Assembly: GCA_963805525.1 (NCBI GenBank)
Contig: CAWDUT010000007.1
Location: forward strand, 434,001 to 498,000
Origin: DASQFQ01 sp963805525
GTDB taxonomy: Bacteria > Actinomycetota > Thermoleophilia > Solirubrobacterales > Solirubrobacteraceae
Direction of reading: 5' to 3'
DNA length: 64,000 nt
Shown here piece by piece: positions 44,357 to 52,471 of the stretch (positions are counted from its first letter, which is position 1; the number at the start of each line of letters is the position of its first letter). The notes under the pieces were generated by a model. The model searched no databases. It saw only the letters and a list, made by a program, of their open reading frames with translations, and was not told the origin of the DNA. A program made the position numbers and the translations under genes.

Positions 44357-44379
44357 ACCTACTACTACTGCAAGTAGGT
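44357..44379. promoter_or_regulatory. Inverted repeat upstream of the nickel transporter
   Basis: ACCTACT and AGTAGGT, perfect 7-base arms 9 bases apart, 24 bases upstream of the NiCoT ATG and flanked by an AT-richer tract. A likely operator for the co-encoded Fur-family regulator. Confidence 0.55.
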
Positions 44380-44403
44380 CTCAATAGAGCGTGGGCGCGC
44401 GCG

Positions 44404-46602
44404 TCAGCTTCCGCGTCCTCCGCTGAAGCGGCGCAGGCGCAGCGCGTTGCTGACAACCGAGAGGCTGGAGAAGACCATCGCGAGGCTGGCGATGACCGGG
44501 TTGAGCAGGCCGATCGCCGCCAGCGGGATCGCGGCGAGGTTGTAGCCGAACGCCCAGCCGAGGTTCTGCTTGATGGTGCGCAGGGTCGCGCGGCTGAGGC
44601 GGATCGCGTCGGAGGCGGCTCGCAGGTCGCCGGAGACGAGCGTGAGGTCGGAGGCCTCGATGGCGACGTCGGTCCCGGTGCCGATGCTCAGGCCGAGGTC
44701 GGCCTGAGCGAGCGCCGGCGCGTCGTTGACGCCGTCGCCGACCATGGCGACCACGCGGCCCTCCGCCTGGAGGCGGCGGACGACGCCCGCCTTGTCGGCG
44801 GGCATGACCTCGGCGATCACCTCGTCGATGCCGACCTCGGCGGCGACCGCGCGGGCGGTCGTCTCGTTGTCGCCGGTGAGGAGCACCGGGCGCAGGCCGA
44901 GCGCCTTCAGCGACGCGACGGCTTCCGCGGAGGTGGGCTTGACGGTGTCGGCGACGACGAACACGGCGGTGGCGCGCCCGTCCCAGCCGGCCGCGATCGC
45001 GGTCTGGCCGCGGCCCTCGGCGGCGCGGCGGGCGGCGTCGAGCTCGGGCGGGAGGTGCATCGCCCAATCCGCGAGCAGAGCGGGCCGGCCGACGATCAGC
45101 GCGTGGCCCTCGACGACGCCCTCGACCCCGAGGCCCTCGCGGTTGGCGAAGCCCTCGACCGCGGGGAGTGAGCCCTCGGCGGCGGCCGCGGCCGCGATGG
45201 CCTGGGCGATCGGGTGCTCGGAGGCGTGCTCGAGCGCGCCCACCAGGCGCAGCGCCTCGCCCCGGTCGACGCCGTCGGCGACCGTCACCTCGGTCAGCGT
45301 CATCTTGCCGGTGGTCACGGTGCCGGTCTTGTCGAGCACGACGGTGTCGACGCGGCGGGTGGACTCGAGCACCTCCGGGCCCTTGATGAGCAGCCCGAGC
45401 TGGGCGCCGCGGCCGGTGCCGACCATCAGCGCGGTCGGGGTGGCGAGGCCGAGCGCGCAGGGGCAGGCGATGATCAGCACGGCGACGGCGGCGGTGAACG
45501 CGAACGTCGCGCTCTCCCCGGTGCCGAGCCAGAAGCCGAGCGTGCCGACCGCCAACGCAATCACCACGGGGACGAAGACGCCCGAGATGCGGTCGGCGAG
45601 CCGCTGGACCGGCGCCTTGCCGGTCTGCGCGTCCTCGACCAGGCGAGCGATCTGGGCGAGCGCCGTGTCGGCGCCGACCTTGGTGGCGCGCACGATCAGG
45701 CGGCCGCCGGCGTTGACGGTGGCGCCCGCGATCTCCATGCCCGGCGAGACCTCGACCGGCACGGACTCGCCCGTCAGCATGCTCATGTCGACGGCGGAGA
45801 TGCCCTCCTCGACGGTGCCGTCGGTGGCGACCTTCTCGCCGGGGCGGACCACGAAGCGGTCGCCGACGACGAGCTGCTCGACCGGGATGCGGCGGCCGTC
45901 GACGAGCTCGACGTCCTTGGCGCCCAGCTCGAGCAGCGCCTTCATGGCGGCGCCGGCGCGGCGCTTGGCCTTCGCCTCGAAGTAGCGGCCGGCGAGGAGG
46001 AACGTGGTGACGATGCCCGCGGTCTCGAGGTAGATCTGGTCGGCGCCCGCGCCCGGGTCGGGGATGACGTCGAACGCCATCCGCATGTCGTTCATGCCGG
46101 CGTCCCCGATGAAGAGCGCGTACAGCGACCACAGCCAGGCGGAGAGCGTGCCGACCGAGATCAGCGTGTCCATCGTGGCGGCGCCGTGCTTGAGGTTCGC
46201 CCACGCCGCCTTGTGGAACGGCCACGCCGCCCACAGCACGACCGGCGTCACGAGGTTCAGCGACAGCCACTGGAAGTTGTCGAACTGCAGCGCCGGGATC
46301 ATCGCCATCAGCAGCACCGGGACCGACAGGACGGCGGCGATGATCAGGCGGCGGCGCAGCGCGCCGAGCTCGTCGGGCTCGGCCGGCCCGCTCGCCGGCA
46401 GCGCCGCCGAGTAGCCGGCGGCCTCGACCGCGTCGATGAGTTGATCTGGCTCCACCGTGCCCGGGTCGAACTCGACCCGAGCCTTCTCGGTGGCGTAGTT
46501 GACGGTCGCGGTGACCCCGTCGAGCTTGTTCAGCTTGCGCTCGATGCGGTTGGCGCACGAGGCGCAGGTCATGCCGGTGATCGGCAGCTCGAGCGTGCTC
46601 AT
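44404..46602 (-). CDS. copA: Copper-exporting P1B-type ATPase
   Basis: 732 residues. N-terminal heavy-metal-associated domain with GMTCASCANRI (first 70 residues), eight membrane helices, the CPC ion site IIACPCALGLATPTAL, the phosphorylation motif DKTGTVTTGK and the hinge VGDGVNDAPALAQAD. It exports Cu(I) from the cytosol. Start overlaps the secreted-protein gene stop (ATGA), completing csoR // copZ-secreted protein-copA. Confidence 0.95.
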   Translation of the reverse strand: MSTLELPITGMTCASCANRIERKLNKLDGVTATVNYATEKARVEFDPGTVEPDQLIDAVEAAGYSAALPASGPAEPDELGALRRRLIIAAVLSVPVLLMAMIPALQFDNFQWLSLNLVTPVVLWAAWPFHKAAWANLKHGAATMDTLISVGTLSAWLWSLYALFIGDAGMNDMRMAFDVIPDPGAGADQIYLETAGIVTTFLLAGRYFEAKAKRRAGAAMKALLELGAKDVELVDGRRIPVEQLVVGDRFVVRPGEKVATDGTVEEGISAVDMSMLTGESVPVEVSPGMEIAGATVNAGGRLIVRATKVGADTALAQIARLVEDAQTGKAPVQRLADRISGVFVPVVIALAVGTLGFWLGTGESATFAFTAAVAVLIIACPCALGLATPTALMVGTGRGAQLGLLIKGPEVLESTRRVDTVVLDKTGTVTTGKMTLTEVTVADGVDRGEALRLVGALEHASEHPIAQAIAAAAAAEGSLPAVEGFANREGLGVEGVVEGHALIVGRPALLADWAMHLPPELDAARRAAEGRGQTAIAAGWDGRATAVFVVADTVKPTSAEAVASLKALGLRPVLLTGDNETTARAVAAEVGIDEVIAEVMPADKAGVVRRLQAEGRVVAMVGDGVNDAPALAQADLGLSIGTGTDVAIEASDLTLVSGDLRAASDAIRLSRATLRTIKQNLGWAFGYNLAAIPLAAIGLLNPVIASLAMVFSSLSVVSNALRLRRFSGGRGS

Positions 46603-47405
46603 CGCGTCACCTCGCGCGTGAACGCGGCGGTGTGCAGGCGGCCGTCCGCGGTCTTGAACTGCAGGAACAGGCGGTAGCGGCCCGGGGTGGGGAACGTCGC
46701 CTCGAACCGGAGGCGGTTCTGGTCGGGGTGCACGTGCAGGTAGGCGAGATCGCCCTCGCGCAGCGCGACCAGGTGGCCCTTGGCGCCCAGGTAGTCCTGG
46801 ATGGCGACCGGCGCGCCGTTGCGGGTGACCCTGAAGGTCAGGCCCTTGGCGGCGACGCGCAGGCCGTCGACCTCGATGCTCCGAGCCGGCGCGGGCAGCG
46901 CCTGCGAGCGCACCGAGCCGTCGACGGTCAGGTCGTCGGCCAGCGTGTACGGCTTCTCACCGACCGAGAAGTCGGCGAACACGCGATACGACCCCGCGGC
47001 GGGCAGCGTGACCGGGACGGACCAGCTGCCGTCCGGCCGCTGGGTCGGGTGCAGGTGCTGGAAGCCGGTCATGTCGCGGCGCACGACGATGAAGTGCATG
47101 CGCTTGGTGTGCTCGACGTCGAAGTCGCGCACGGTCCGCCCGCGGCGGTCGGCGATCCGGAACGCCAGCTCGAAGCGCCGGCCCGGCTGCGCGGTGCGCC
47201 GCGCGAGCTGGAGCGTGAGCCCGTGGTCGCTGACCGCCAGGCCGCGCACCGGCATCGTTTCCGCCGCCATCCCGCCCATGTGGGCGGGCTTGTCCGCCGC
47301 CGGGCGGCCGGGGTGGACGTCGAGCCGGCTGCCCGCGAACGCCGCGCCGGCGAACACGAGCGCCAGGACGCCGGCGAACCCGGCGAGCTTCGCGATCGGG
47401 TTCAC
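46599..47405 (-). CDS. Exported protein of the copper operon, His/Met-rich segment
   Basis: 268 residues, GTG start overlapping the copZ stop. N-terminal signal peptide (VLALVFAGAAFAGS), then a short Met/His patch (HMGGMAAETM) and two beta-rich Ig-like regions containing FQHLHP and YLHVHP. Likely periplasmic or surface copper binding or handing to other proteins; no named family. Encoded between the chaperone and CopA. Confidence 0.75.
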   Translation of the reverse strand: MNPIAKLAGFAGVLALVFAGAAFAGSRLDVHPGRPAADKPAHMGGMAAETMPVRGLAVSDHGLTLQLARRTAQPGRRFELAFRIADRRGRTVRDFDVEHTKRMHFIVVRRDMTGFQHLHPTQRPDGSWSVPVTLPAAGSYRVFADFSVGEKPYTLADDLTVDGSVRSQALPAPARSIEVDGLRVAAKGLTFRVTRNGAPVAIQDYLGAKGHLVALREGDLAYLHVHPDQNRLRFEATFPTPGRYRLFLQFKTADGRLHTAAFTREVTR

Positions 47406-47602
47406 GCGGCCACCGCGTCGTAGCCGGCCTCGTCGATCGCGGCGACCAGCGCCGAGTGGTCGGCGCCGCCGTCGATGCGGACGAGCTTGGTGTCGAGGTC
47501 GACGCTGACGGCGGCGACGCCGGCGACCTTGGTGACCTCTTCGGTCACCGCGACCTTGCAGTGGTCACAGGTCATGCCGGGCACGAGATAGGTGGTGGTC
47601 AT
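47402..47602 (-). CDS. copZ: Copper chaperone (CopZ-like, HMA domain)
   Basis: 66 residues: a single HMA fold with the metal motif GMTCDHC (residues 9-15) and GYDAVAA end. Delivers Cu(I) to CopA or CsoR. ATG preceded by AAGGA. First gene of the minus-strand copper operon. Confidence 0.9.
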   Translation of the reverse strand: MTTTYLVPGMTCDHCKVAVTEEVTKVAGVAAVSVDLDTKLVRIDGGADHSALVAAIDEAGYDAVAA

Positions 47603-47621
47603 GGGGGAGTCCTTGGGATCA

Positions 47622-47676
47622 AATACGGGGAGGGGGTATCCGCGAGGAACCCTACCAGATACCCCCGGGGGGTTAG
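47622..47676. promoter_or_regulatory. Two CsoR-box-like sites between copZ and csoR
   Basis: AATACGGGGAGGGGGTATC (47622-47640) and GATACCCCCGGGGGGTTAG (47658-47676) are G/C-tract pseudo-palindromes with flanking TAT/ATA like known CsoR operators. One lies near each divergent gene, consistent with autoregulation and control of copZ-copA. Confidence 0.75.
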
Positions 47677-47690
47677 CTACACTCTTGCCC

Positions 47691-47987
47691 ATGGCCACCA
47701 CCACTGACACTACGCGCGGGTACACGTCCACCAAGGAGCAGCTCCAGAAGCGCCTCAAGCGCGTTGAGGGCCAGGTCCGCGGCGTCGAGAAGATGGTCGA
47801 GGAGGACCGCTACTGCATCGACGTCCTGACGCAGATCTCCGCGATCCAGGCCGCGCTCGACAAGGTCGCGCTCGGTCTCATGGACGACCACGCCCGCCAC
47901 TGCGTGATCGGCGGGCCCTCGGACGTCAAAGAGGAGCGCACCGAGGAGCTCATGGCCGCCGTCGCCCGCCTGATGCGCCGGGGCTGA
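47691..47987 (+). CDS. csoR: Copper-sensing repressor CsoR
   Basis: 98 residues, all-helical DUF156 fold. The Cu(I) ligand pattern Cys42-x24-His67-x3-Cys71 is complete (RYCIDVL; MDDHARHC). The N-terminal conserved block is RLKRVEGQVRGVEKMVEEDR. Divergent from copZ with two candidate boxes between. Confidence 0.95.
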   Translation: MATTTDTTRGYTSTKEQLQKRLKRVEGQVRGVEKMVEEDRYCIDVLTQISAIQAALDKVALGLMDDHARHCVIGGPSDVKEERTEELMAAVARLMRRG

Positions 47988-48022
47988 CGCCGCAACATCA
48001 CAACGGTCGTTAGGATGAGGCC

Positions 48023-48373
48023 GTGGCCGACGATGCCTGCGACCTCCTCTGCCTCGACCTCGAGAAGGCCGAGCGACTGCGGCACGAGCGGCTCGACGTC
48101 GACCGCGCCGCCCGCTTCGCCGAGCAGGCACGCGCGCTCTCGGACCCGACGCGCCTGATCGTCGCGGCGGCGCTGGCGGGCGCGGACGAGCTGTGCGTCT
48201 GCGACCTCGCCTGGGTGGCCGAGCGCGCCGAGAACCTCGTCTCCCACCACGCCCGCGCGCTGCGCTCGCTCGGGCTGGCCGAGAGCCGGCGCGACGGCAA
48301 GATGGTGCTGTACCGGCTGACCGACCGCGGCCGCGTGCTGCTGGAGGCCGTGGTGGACGAGGTCAACGCGTGA
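48023..48373 (+). CDS. ArsR/SmtB-family regulator, CadC-like (Cd/Pb/Zn)
   Basis: 116 residues, GTG start. Four Cys lie at the same positions as in CadC: C6 and C10 (ACDLLCLDLEKAE), C58 and C60 (ELCVCDLAW). Winged-helix recognition region NLVSHHARALRSLGL. Expected to derepress the exporter gene that overlaps its stop when bound by Cd, Pb or a similar soft metal. Confidence 0.9.
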   Translation: MADDACDLLCLDLEKAERLRHERLDVDRAARFAEQARALSDPTRLIVAAALAGADELCVCDLAWVAERAENLVSHHARALRSLGLAESRRDGKMVLYRLTDRGRVLLEAVVDEVNA

Positions 48374-49092
48374 GCCTCCAGGGCGTCGAGCTTCCGCTCG
48401 TCTCGGCGCCGCCCGCGCCGGAGCCGCGCATCGACGAGGCGACCTACCGCCGGCTCGCCCGCCGCGTCCGCACGCTGTCGTGGCTGAGCCTCGCGTGGAT
48501 GGCCGTCGAGGGTGGCGTCGCGATCGCCGCCGGCATCGTCGCGGGCTCGATCGCACTCGTCGGCTTCGGCCTCGACAGCGCGATCGAGGGCTTCGCGAGC
48601 CTGATCATCGTCTGGCGCTTCACCGGGCAGCGGATGTTCTCCGCGACCGCCGAGACGCGCGCGCAGAAGCTCGTCGCGATCCAGTTCTTCCTGCTCGCAC
48701 CGTACGTCGCGATCGAGTCGGTGCGTGCGCTCGTCGGCGGCGAGCGGCCGGAGCACAGCTGGGTTGGGATCGGGCTCGCGATCTCGAGCGTGATCCTGAT
48801 GCCGGCGCTCGGCATCGCCAAGCAGCGGCTCGCCGACCAGCTCGGCTCGGCGGCCACCAAGGGCGAGGGCCGGCAGAACATGCTCTGCGCCTACCTGGCC
48901 GGGGCGCTGCTGCTCGGGCTGCTGGGCAACGTGCTCTGGGGCGCGTGGTGGCTCGATCCGATCGTCGGCCTGCTGATCGCCGGGCTGGCGGTCAAGGAGG
49001 GCCGGGAGGCGTGGAAGGGGGAGGGGTGCTGCGTCTCCGACCCGCTCGCCGGCGCCCGGCTGGATCCCTGCGAGGACGACTGCTGCGCCTGA
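48370..49092 (+). CDS. Cation diffusion facilitator-like metal exporter with Cys-rich tail
   Basis: 240 residues, GTG start overlapping the regulator stop. Six predicted helices, with FGLDSAIEGFASLIIVW carrying the acidic metal site of CDF proteins. The last 24 residues include five Cys (GEGCC ... DPCEDDCC). The cytoplasmic CDF domain is short. Probably exports the soft metal sensed by the upstream CadC-like protein. Confidence 0.83.
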   Translation: MSLQGVELPLVSAPPAPEPRIDEATYRRLARRVRTLSWLSLAWMAVEGGVAIAAGIVAGSIALVGFGLDSAIEGFASLIIVWRFTGQRMFSATAETRAQKLVAIQFFLLAPYVAIESVRALVGGERPEHSWVGIGLAISSVILMPALGIAKQRLADQLGSAATKGEGRQNMLCAYLAGALLLGLLGNVLWGAWWLDPIVGLLIAGLAVKEGREAWKGEGCCVSDPLAGARLDPCEDDCCA

Positions 49093-49096
49093 GCGC

Positions 49097-49942
49097 CTAG
49101 GGCTTGCGGCCGCGGATGATCGCCGAGCCGGCGTGCTCGTGGACGCGATGTGTCGGGCGAATCTCGACGTCGACGAGCCCGGCGCCGGCCAGCGCGGCGC
49201 GGAACTCGGCCTCGGTCAGCGCGCCCGCGATGCAGCCGGTCCACTGCGCCATGTCGGCGCGGGTCGCCTCGTCCATGCCCTCGTCGGCGATCACGTCGGA
49301 GACGGCGAAGCGCCCGCCGGGGCGGAGCACGCGCGCGGCCTCGGCGAGCACGACGCGCTTGTCGGCGGCGAGGTTGATCACGCAGTTGGAGATGACGACG
49401 TCGACCGAGGCCTCGGGGAGCGGGATCTCCTCGAGGTAGCCCTTGAGGAACTCGGCGTTCTCGACCCCGGCGGCGGCCGCGTTCGCGCGCGCGAGCGCGA
49501 GCATCTCGTCGGTCATGTCGAGCCCTATGGCCTTGCCGGTCGCCCCGACGCGGCGGGCGCTGATGAGCACGTCGGCGCCGGCCCCGGAGCCGAGATCGAG
49601 CACCGTCTCGCCCTCGTGCAGATCGGCGACCGCGGTGGGGACGCCGCAGCCGAGCGAGGCCTCAACCGGCACATCGCCCGCCTCCTTGCCGTAGAGCGTG
49701 GCGCCGAACCGTCCGGCCTCGTCCGCCTCGGCGAGCGCCACGGCGGAGCCGGTCTGGGCGGTGGCGGTGCGAGCGGCGGAGGCGTAGCGCTCGCGCACGA
49801 TCTCGCGGATGTCACCGGCGGTACCGGCGGAGCATCCGCAGCTTCCGCCCGCGGCGTTCGCGCCGCAGCACGAGGCCTTCTCGGTCGGCTCGCAGCAGGT
49901 GTCCTGCGTCGAGGGGGCGCAACAGTCGGTCACTTCAGCCAT
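49097..49942 (-). CDS. arsM: Arsenite methyltransferase with Cys-rich N-terminus
   Basis: 281 residues. SAM motif VLDLGSGAGADVLISARRVG, then CVINLAADK and TGCIAGAL supplying the conserved As(III)-binding Cys residues. An N-terminal extension of about 40 residues holds nine Cys (TDCCAPSTQDTCCEP...CC...CGCS). ArsM converts As(III) to methylated forms. Overlaps the end of arsR by 13 bases. The SLGCGVPTA Cys is also conserved in this family. Confidence 0.92.
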   Translation of the reverse strand: MAEVTDCCAPSTQDTCCEPTEKASCCGANAAGGSCGCSAGTAGDIREIVRERYASAARTATAQTGSAVALAEADEAGRFGATLYGKEAGDVPVEASLGCGVPTAVADLHEGETVLDLGSGAGADVLISARRVGATGKAIGLDMTDEMLALARANAAAAGVENAEFLKGYLEEIPLPEASVDVVISNCVINLAADKRVVLAEAARVLRPGGRFAVSDVIADEGMDEATRADMAQWTGCIAGALTEAEFRAALAGAGLVDVEIRPTHRVHEHAGSAIIRGRKP

Positions 49943-50283
49943 GCGGAGAGCTCCTGGAGGGCGTCGGGGAGGACGTAGTAGTAGGCCCACAGGCCTTGGC
50001 GCTCGGAATCGACGATGCCCGCCTCGGGCAGCTTCTTGAGGTGGTGCGAGAGCGTGGGCTGGGAGATGTCGAACAGCGGGACGAGCTCGCACACGCAGAC
50101 CTTGCCCGCGTGCTTGCGCAGCACGTCGACCAGCTGCAGGCGGATCGGGTCGCCGAGCGCCTTGGCGATGCTTGCCATCCGTTCGGCTTGCTGGCGCTCG
50201 ACGTCGGGGTAGACGACGGGCTCGCAGCAGGGCTCGCCGGCCGCGCGCTTCGTCTTGGGGGTGAGCTTCAGATCGACGGCCAT
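49930..50283 (-). CDS. arsR: Arsenic-responsive ArsR repressor
   Basis: 117 residues. N-terminal CC pair (EPCCEPVVYPDV) and CVCEL (about residue 62) can bind As(III). HTH region ISQPTLSHHLKKLPEAGIV. The ATG lies just beside a palindromic operator. The start at 50283 was preferred over an upstream GTG or ATG because that sequence is operator-like. Confidence 0.9.
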   Translation of the reverse strand: MAVDLKLTPKTKRAAGEPCCEPVVYPDVERQQAERMASIAKALGDPIRLQLVDVLRKHAGKVCVCELVPLFDISQPTLSHHLKKLPEAGIVDSERQGLWAYYYVLPDALQELSAWLK

Positions 50284-50301
50284 CGATGTACATATATCGA
50301 T
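50282..50301. promoter_or_regulatory. Palindromic operator at the ars divergent region
   Basis: ATCGAT (50282-50287) and ATCGAT (50296-50301) separated by 8 bases, overlapping the arsR start codon and lying upstream of arsC. An AT-rich island in otherwise GC-rich DNA. Likely ArsR site. Confidence 0.6.
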
Positions 50302-50372
50302 TGAAGTGATGAGTGTCAATGCTTATGATGGTGGCGTTCGAACACCGCCGATCGCGGAGGAGCTCATCGCCC

Positions 50373-51026
50373 ATGGCCACCCAGCTGCGGGACATCGACA
50401 TCGACCTCATCACGCGGGGGCACCTCGACAGGGGTCTCGAGTCGCTGCGCAAGCAGTTCGCCGGAACGTTCTCGCCGGAGACGATCGAGCGGTACCTGGT
50501 GGAGTCGCTCGAACGGCTCTCGGGTGCGCGGGCCAAGGACTTCGTGCCGTTGCTCGTGCACCGGTTCGCGCGCGAGCGGCTGCGGGCGCTCGCCCAGGTC
50601 GAGGGCAAGCTCGCCAAGGACGTGCCCGAGGTGCTGTTCGTGTGCGTCCACAACGCCGGCCGCAGCCAGATGGCCGCCGTCCTGCTCGATCACTACGCCA
50701 AGGGCAAGGTCCACGTCCGCTCGGCGGGTAGCACCCCCGCCGCGGAGATCAACCCCGAGGTCATCACGGCGATGGCCGAGCTCGGGCTCGATCTCTCCCA
50801 GGAGTTCCCGAAGCCGCTGACCGACGACTTCGTCAAGGCCGCCGACGTCGTGATCACCATGGGCTGTGGCGATGCGTGCCCGATTTACCCGGGCAAGCGC
50901 TACGAGGACTGGGAGCTCGACGACCCCGCAGGCGCCGATCTGGACGGGGTTCGCCGCATCCGGGACGAGATCGCGCGCCGCGCCGGGCGCCTCGCCGACG
51001 AGTTGGCACCCGCACTCGCACCATGA
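50373..51026 (+). CDS. arsC: Arsenate reductase with N-terminal helical domain (LMW-PTP type)
   Basis: 217 residues. The N-terminal 75 residues form a three-helix domain found in actinobacterial members (LESLRKQFAGTFSPETIERYLVESL). The catalytic loop follows, CVHNAGRSQMAA (CX5R), with VITMGCGDACPIYPGKRYEDW carrying the partner cysteines of the thioredoxin/mycothiol-linked mechanism. ATG preceded by GGAGG. Confidence 0.93.
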   Translation: MATQLRDIDIDLITRGHLDRGLESLRKQFAGTFSPETIERYLVESLERLSGARAKDFVPLLVHRFARERLRALAQVEGKLAKDVPEVLFVCVHNAGRSQMAAVLLDHYAKGKVHVRSAGSTPAAEINPEVITAMAELGLDLSQEFPKPLTDDFVKAADVVITMGCGDACPIYPGKRYEDWELDDPAGADLDGVRRIRDEIARRAGRLADELAPALAP

Positions 51027-51730
51027 CATCGGTCGCCGTCATCACCGACATCCACGGCAACCTGCCGTCGCTGGAGGCCGCGCTCGCTCGCATCGAGGAA
51101 CTCGGGATCGAGCGGGTCTACTGCGGTGGTGATCTCGTCGGCTATGGGCCGCACCCGAACGAGGTCTGCGCGTTGATCGCGGAGGGCGCGATCCCGACGA
51201 TCTACGGCAACTACGACTACGCGATCGCGCGCGACCTCGAGGACTGCGGCTGCGCGTACATCACCCCGCACGACAAGGAGATCGGGCAGCGGTCGGTGGA
51301 CTGGACGCTCGCGCACACCGACCAGGCGTCGAAGGACTTCATGCGCGAGCTGCCCTTCGATCTCAGCTTCGAGATCGGCGCTCGGCGCGTCCATCTCGTG
51401 CACGGCTCGCCGCGCAAGGTCAACGAGTACCTCTTCGAGGACAAGCCCGCCCGGCTCTACGAGCGCCTCGCCGGAGCGGAGACGGGCGATGTGCTCGTGT
51501 TCGGCCACACCCACAAGCCCTGGATCCACGAGTACGGCGGCGTGCTGTTCGTCAACTGTGGCTCGATCGGCAAGCCCAAGGACGGCGACCCACGCGGCGC
51601 CTTCGCGATCCTCACCGAGGACGACGTCACGATCGAGCGCGTCGAGTACGACGCCCACGCGGTGGCAGACGAGGTCGCGGCCGCCGGCCTGCCCACGGAG
51701 TTGGCTGACAAGCTCGTCGCCGCCGTATGA
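51023..51730 (+). CDS. Calcineurin-like metallophosphoesterase
   Basis: 235 residues, ATG overlapping the arsC stop. Metal motifs DIHGN, GGDLVGYGPHP, GNYDYA (Tyr instead of His of GNHD), VHGSPRKVNEY and FGHTHKPW. Predicted phosphodiesterase; its role inside an arsenic cluster is unclear, and it may act on an organic phosphate or an arsenate ester. Confidence 0.88.
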   Translation: MTSVAVITDIHGNLPSLEAALARIEELGIERVYCGGDLVGYGPHPNEVCALIAEGAIPTIYGNYDYAIARDLEDCGCAYITPHDKEIGQRSVDWTLAHTDQASKDFMRELPFDLSFEIGARRVHLVHGSPRKVNEYLFEDKPARLYERLAGAETGDVLVFGHTHKPWIHEYGGVLFVNCGSIGKPKDGDPRGAFAILTEDDVTIERVEYDAHAVADEVAAAGLPTELADKLVAAV

Positions 51731-52451
51731 CGGCCCCGCTCGCCCGCCGGCTGCTCGCCGAGTACCTCGGCTCCGCGTTCCTGGCCGCCGTCGTGATCGG
51801 CTCCGGCATCGCCGCGAGTGAGCTCTCGCCTGACGACACCGGGCTCGCGCTGCTCGAGAACGCCGCGGCCACCGCTGCGGGCCTGTTCGCGATCATCCTC
51901 ATGTTCGGCCCCGTCTCCGGCGGGCACTCGTCTCGCTCGTCGACGCCTACTTCGGCGGACTCACCTGGCGCGACGGGCTCGCCTACATCCCCGCCCAGGT
52001 CGCCGGCTGCATCACCGGCGCGATCACCGCCAACGCCATGTTCGCGCTGAGCGCGATCAGCATCTCCACCCACCACCGCGCCAGCCCCGCGCATCTGCTC
52101 GCCGAGGTCATCGCGACGCTGGGGCTGCTGCTCGTGATCTTCTCGCTCGCCCGCACGGGCCGGGCGGCGAATGCCCCCGCCGCGGTGGGCGCCTACATCG
52201 GCGCTGCCTACTGGTTCACGAGCTCGACGAGCTTCGCCAACCCCGCGATCACCGTCGGCCGGATGTTCTCCGACACGTTCGCCGGCATCGCGCCCGCCTC
52301 CGTCCCCGGCTTCGTCGTTGCGCAGCTGGTGGGAGGTGTGGTCGCGATCGTTGTCATCAGGACGCTCTACCCCGACGTCACGCCGGCGGAGGCGGCCGAT
52401 GTCGTGATGCCGCACGACGGCGGCGTCGAGGCCGTCCGCAGCCGCGCCTAG
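51727..52451 (+). pseudogene. Aquaporin/arsenite channel-like gene, frameshifted
   Basis: MIP-family coding sequence split in two frames. Frame 1 runs from ATG 51727 to about 51927 (MTAPLARRLLAEYLGS ... VSGGH). The continuation lies in another frame from about 51930 (VSLVDAYFGGLTWRDGLAYI) to 52451 and contains the second NPA box (SFANPAITVG). The expected FNPV after GGH is missing; comparison with the family suggests a loss of 10 bases. Either a real mutation or an assembly error. In ars clusters such channels export As(III). Confidence 0.8.
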
Positions 52452-52471
52452 GTCGCCCGGCGCGACGGCCG

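Noticed and set aside
51727..52451. Programmed frameshift in the aquaporin
   Set aside because: There is no slippery sequence, and the missing residues are a conserved functional box, so loss by mutation or error is more likely.
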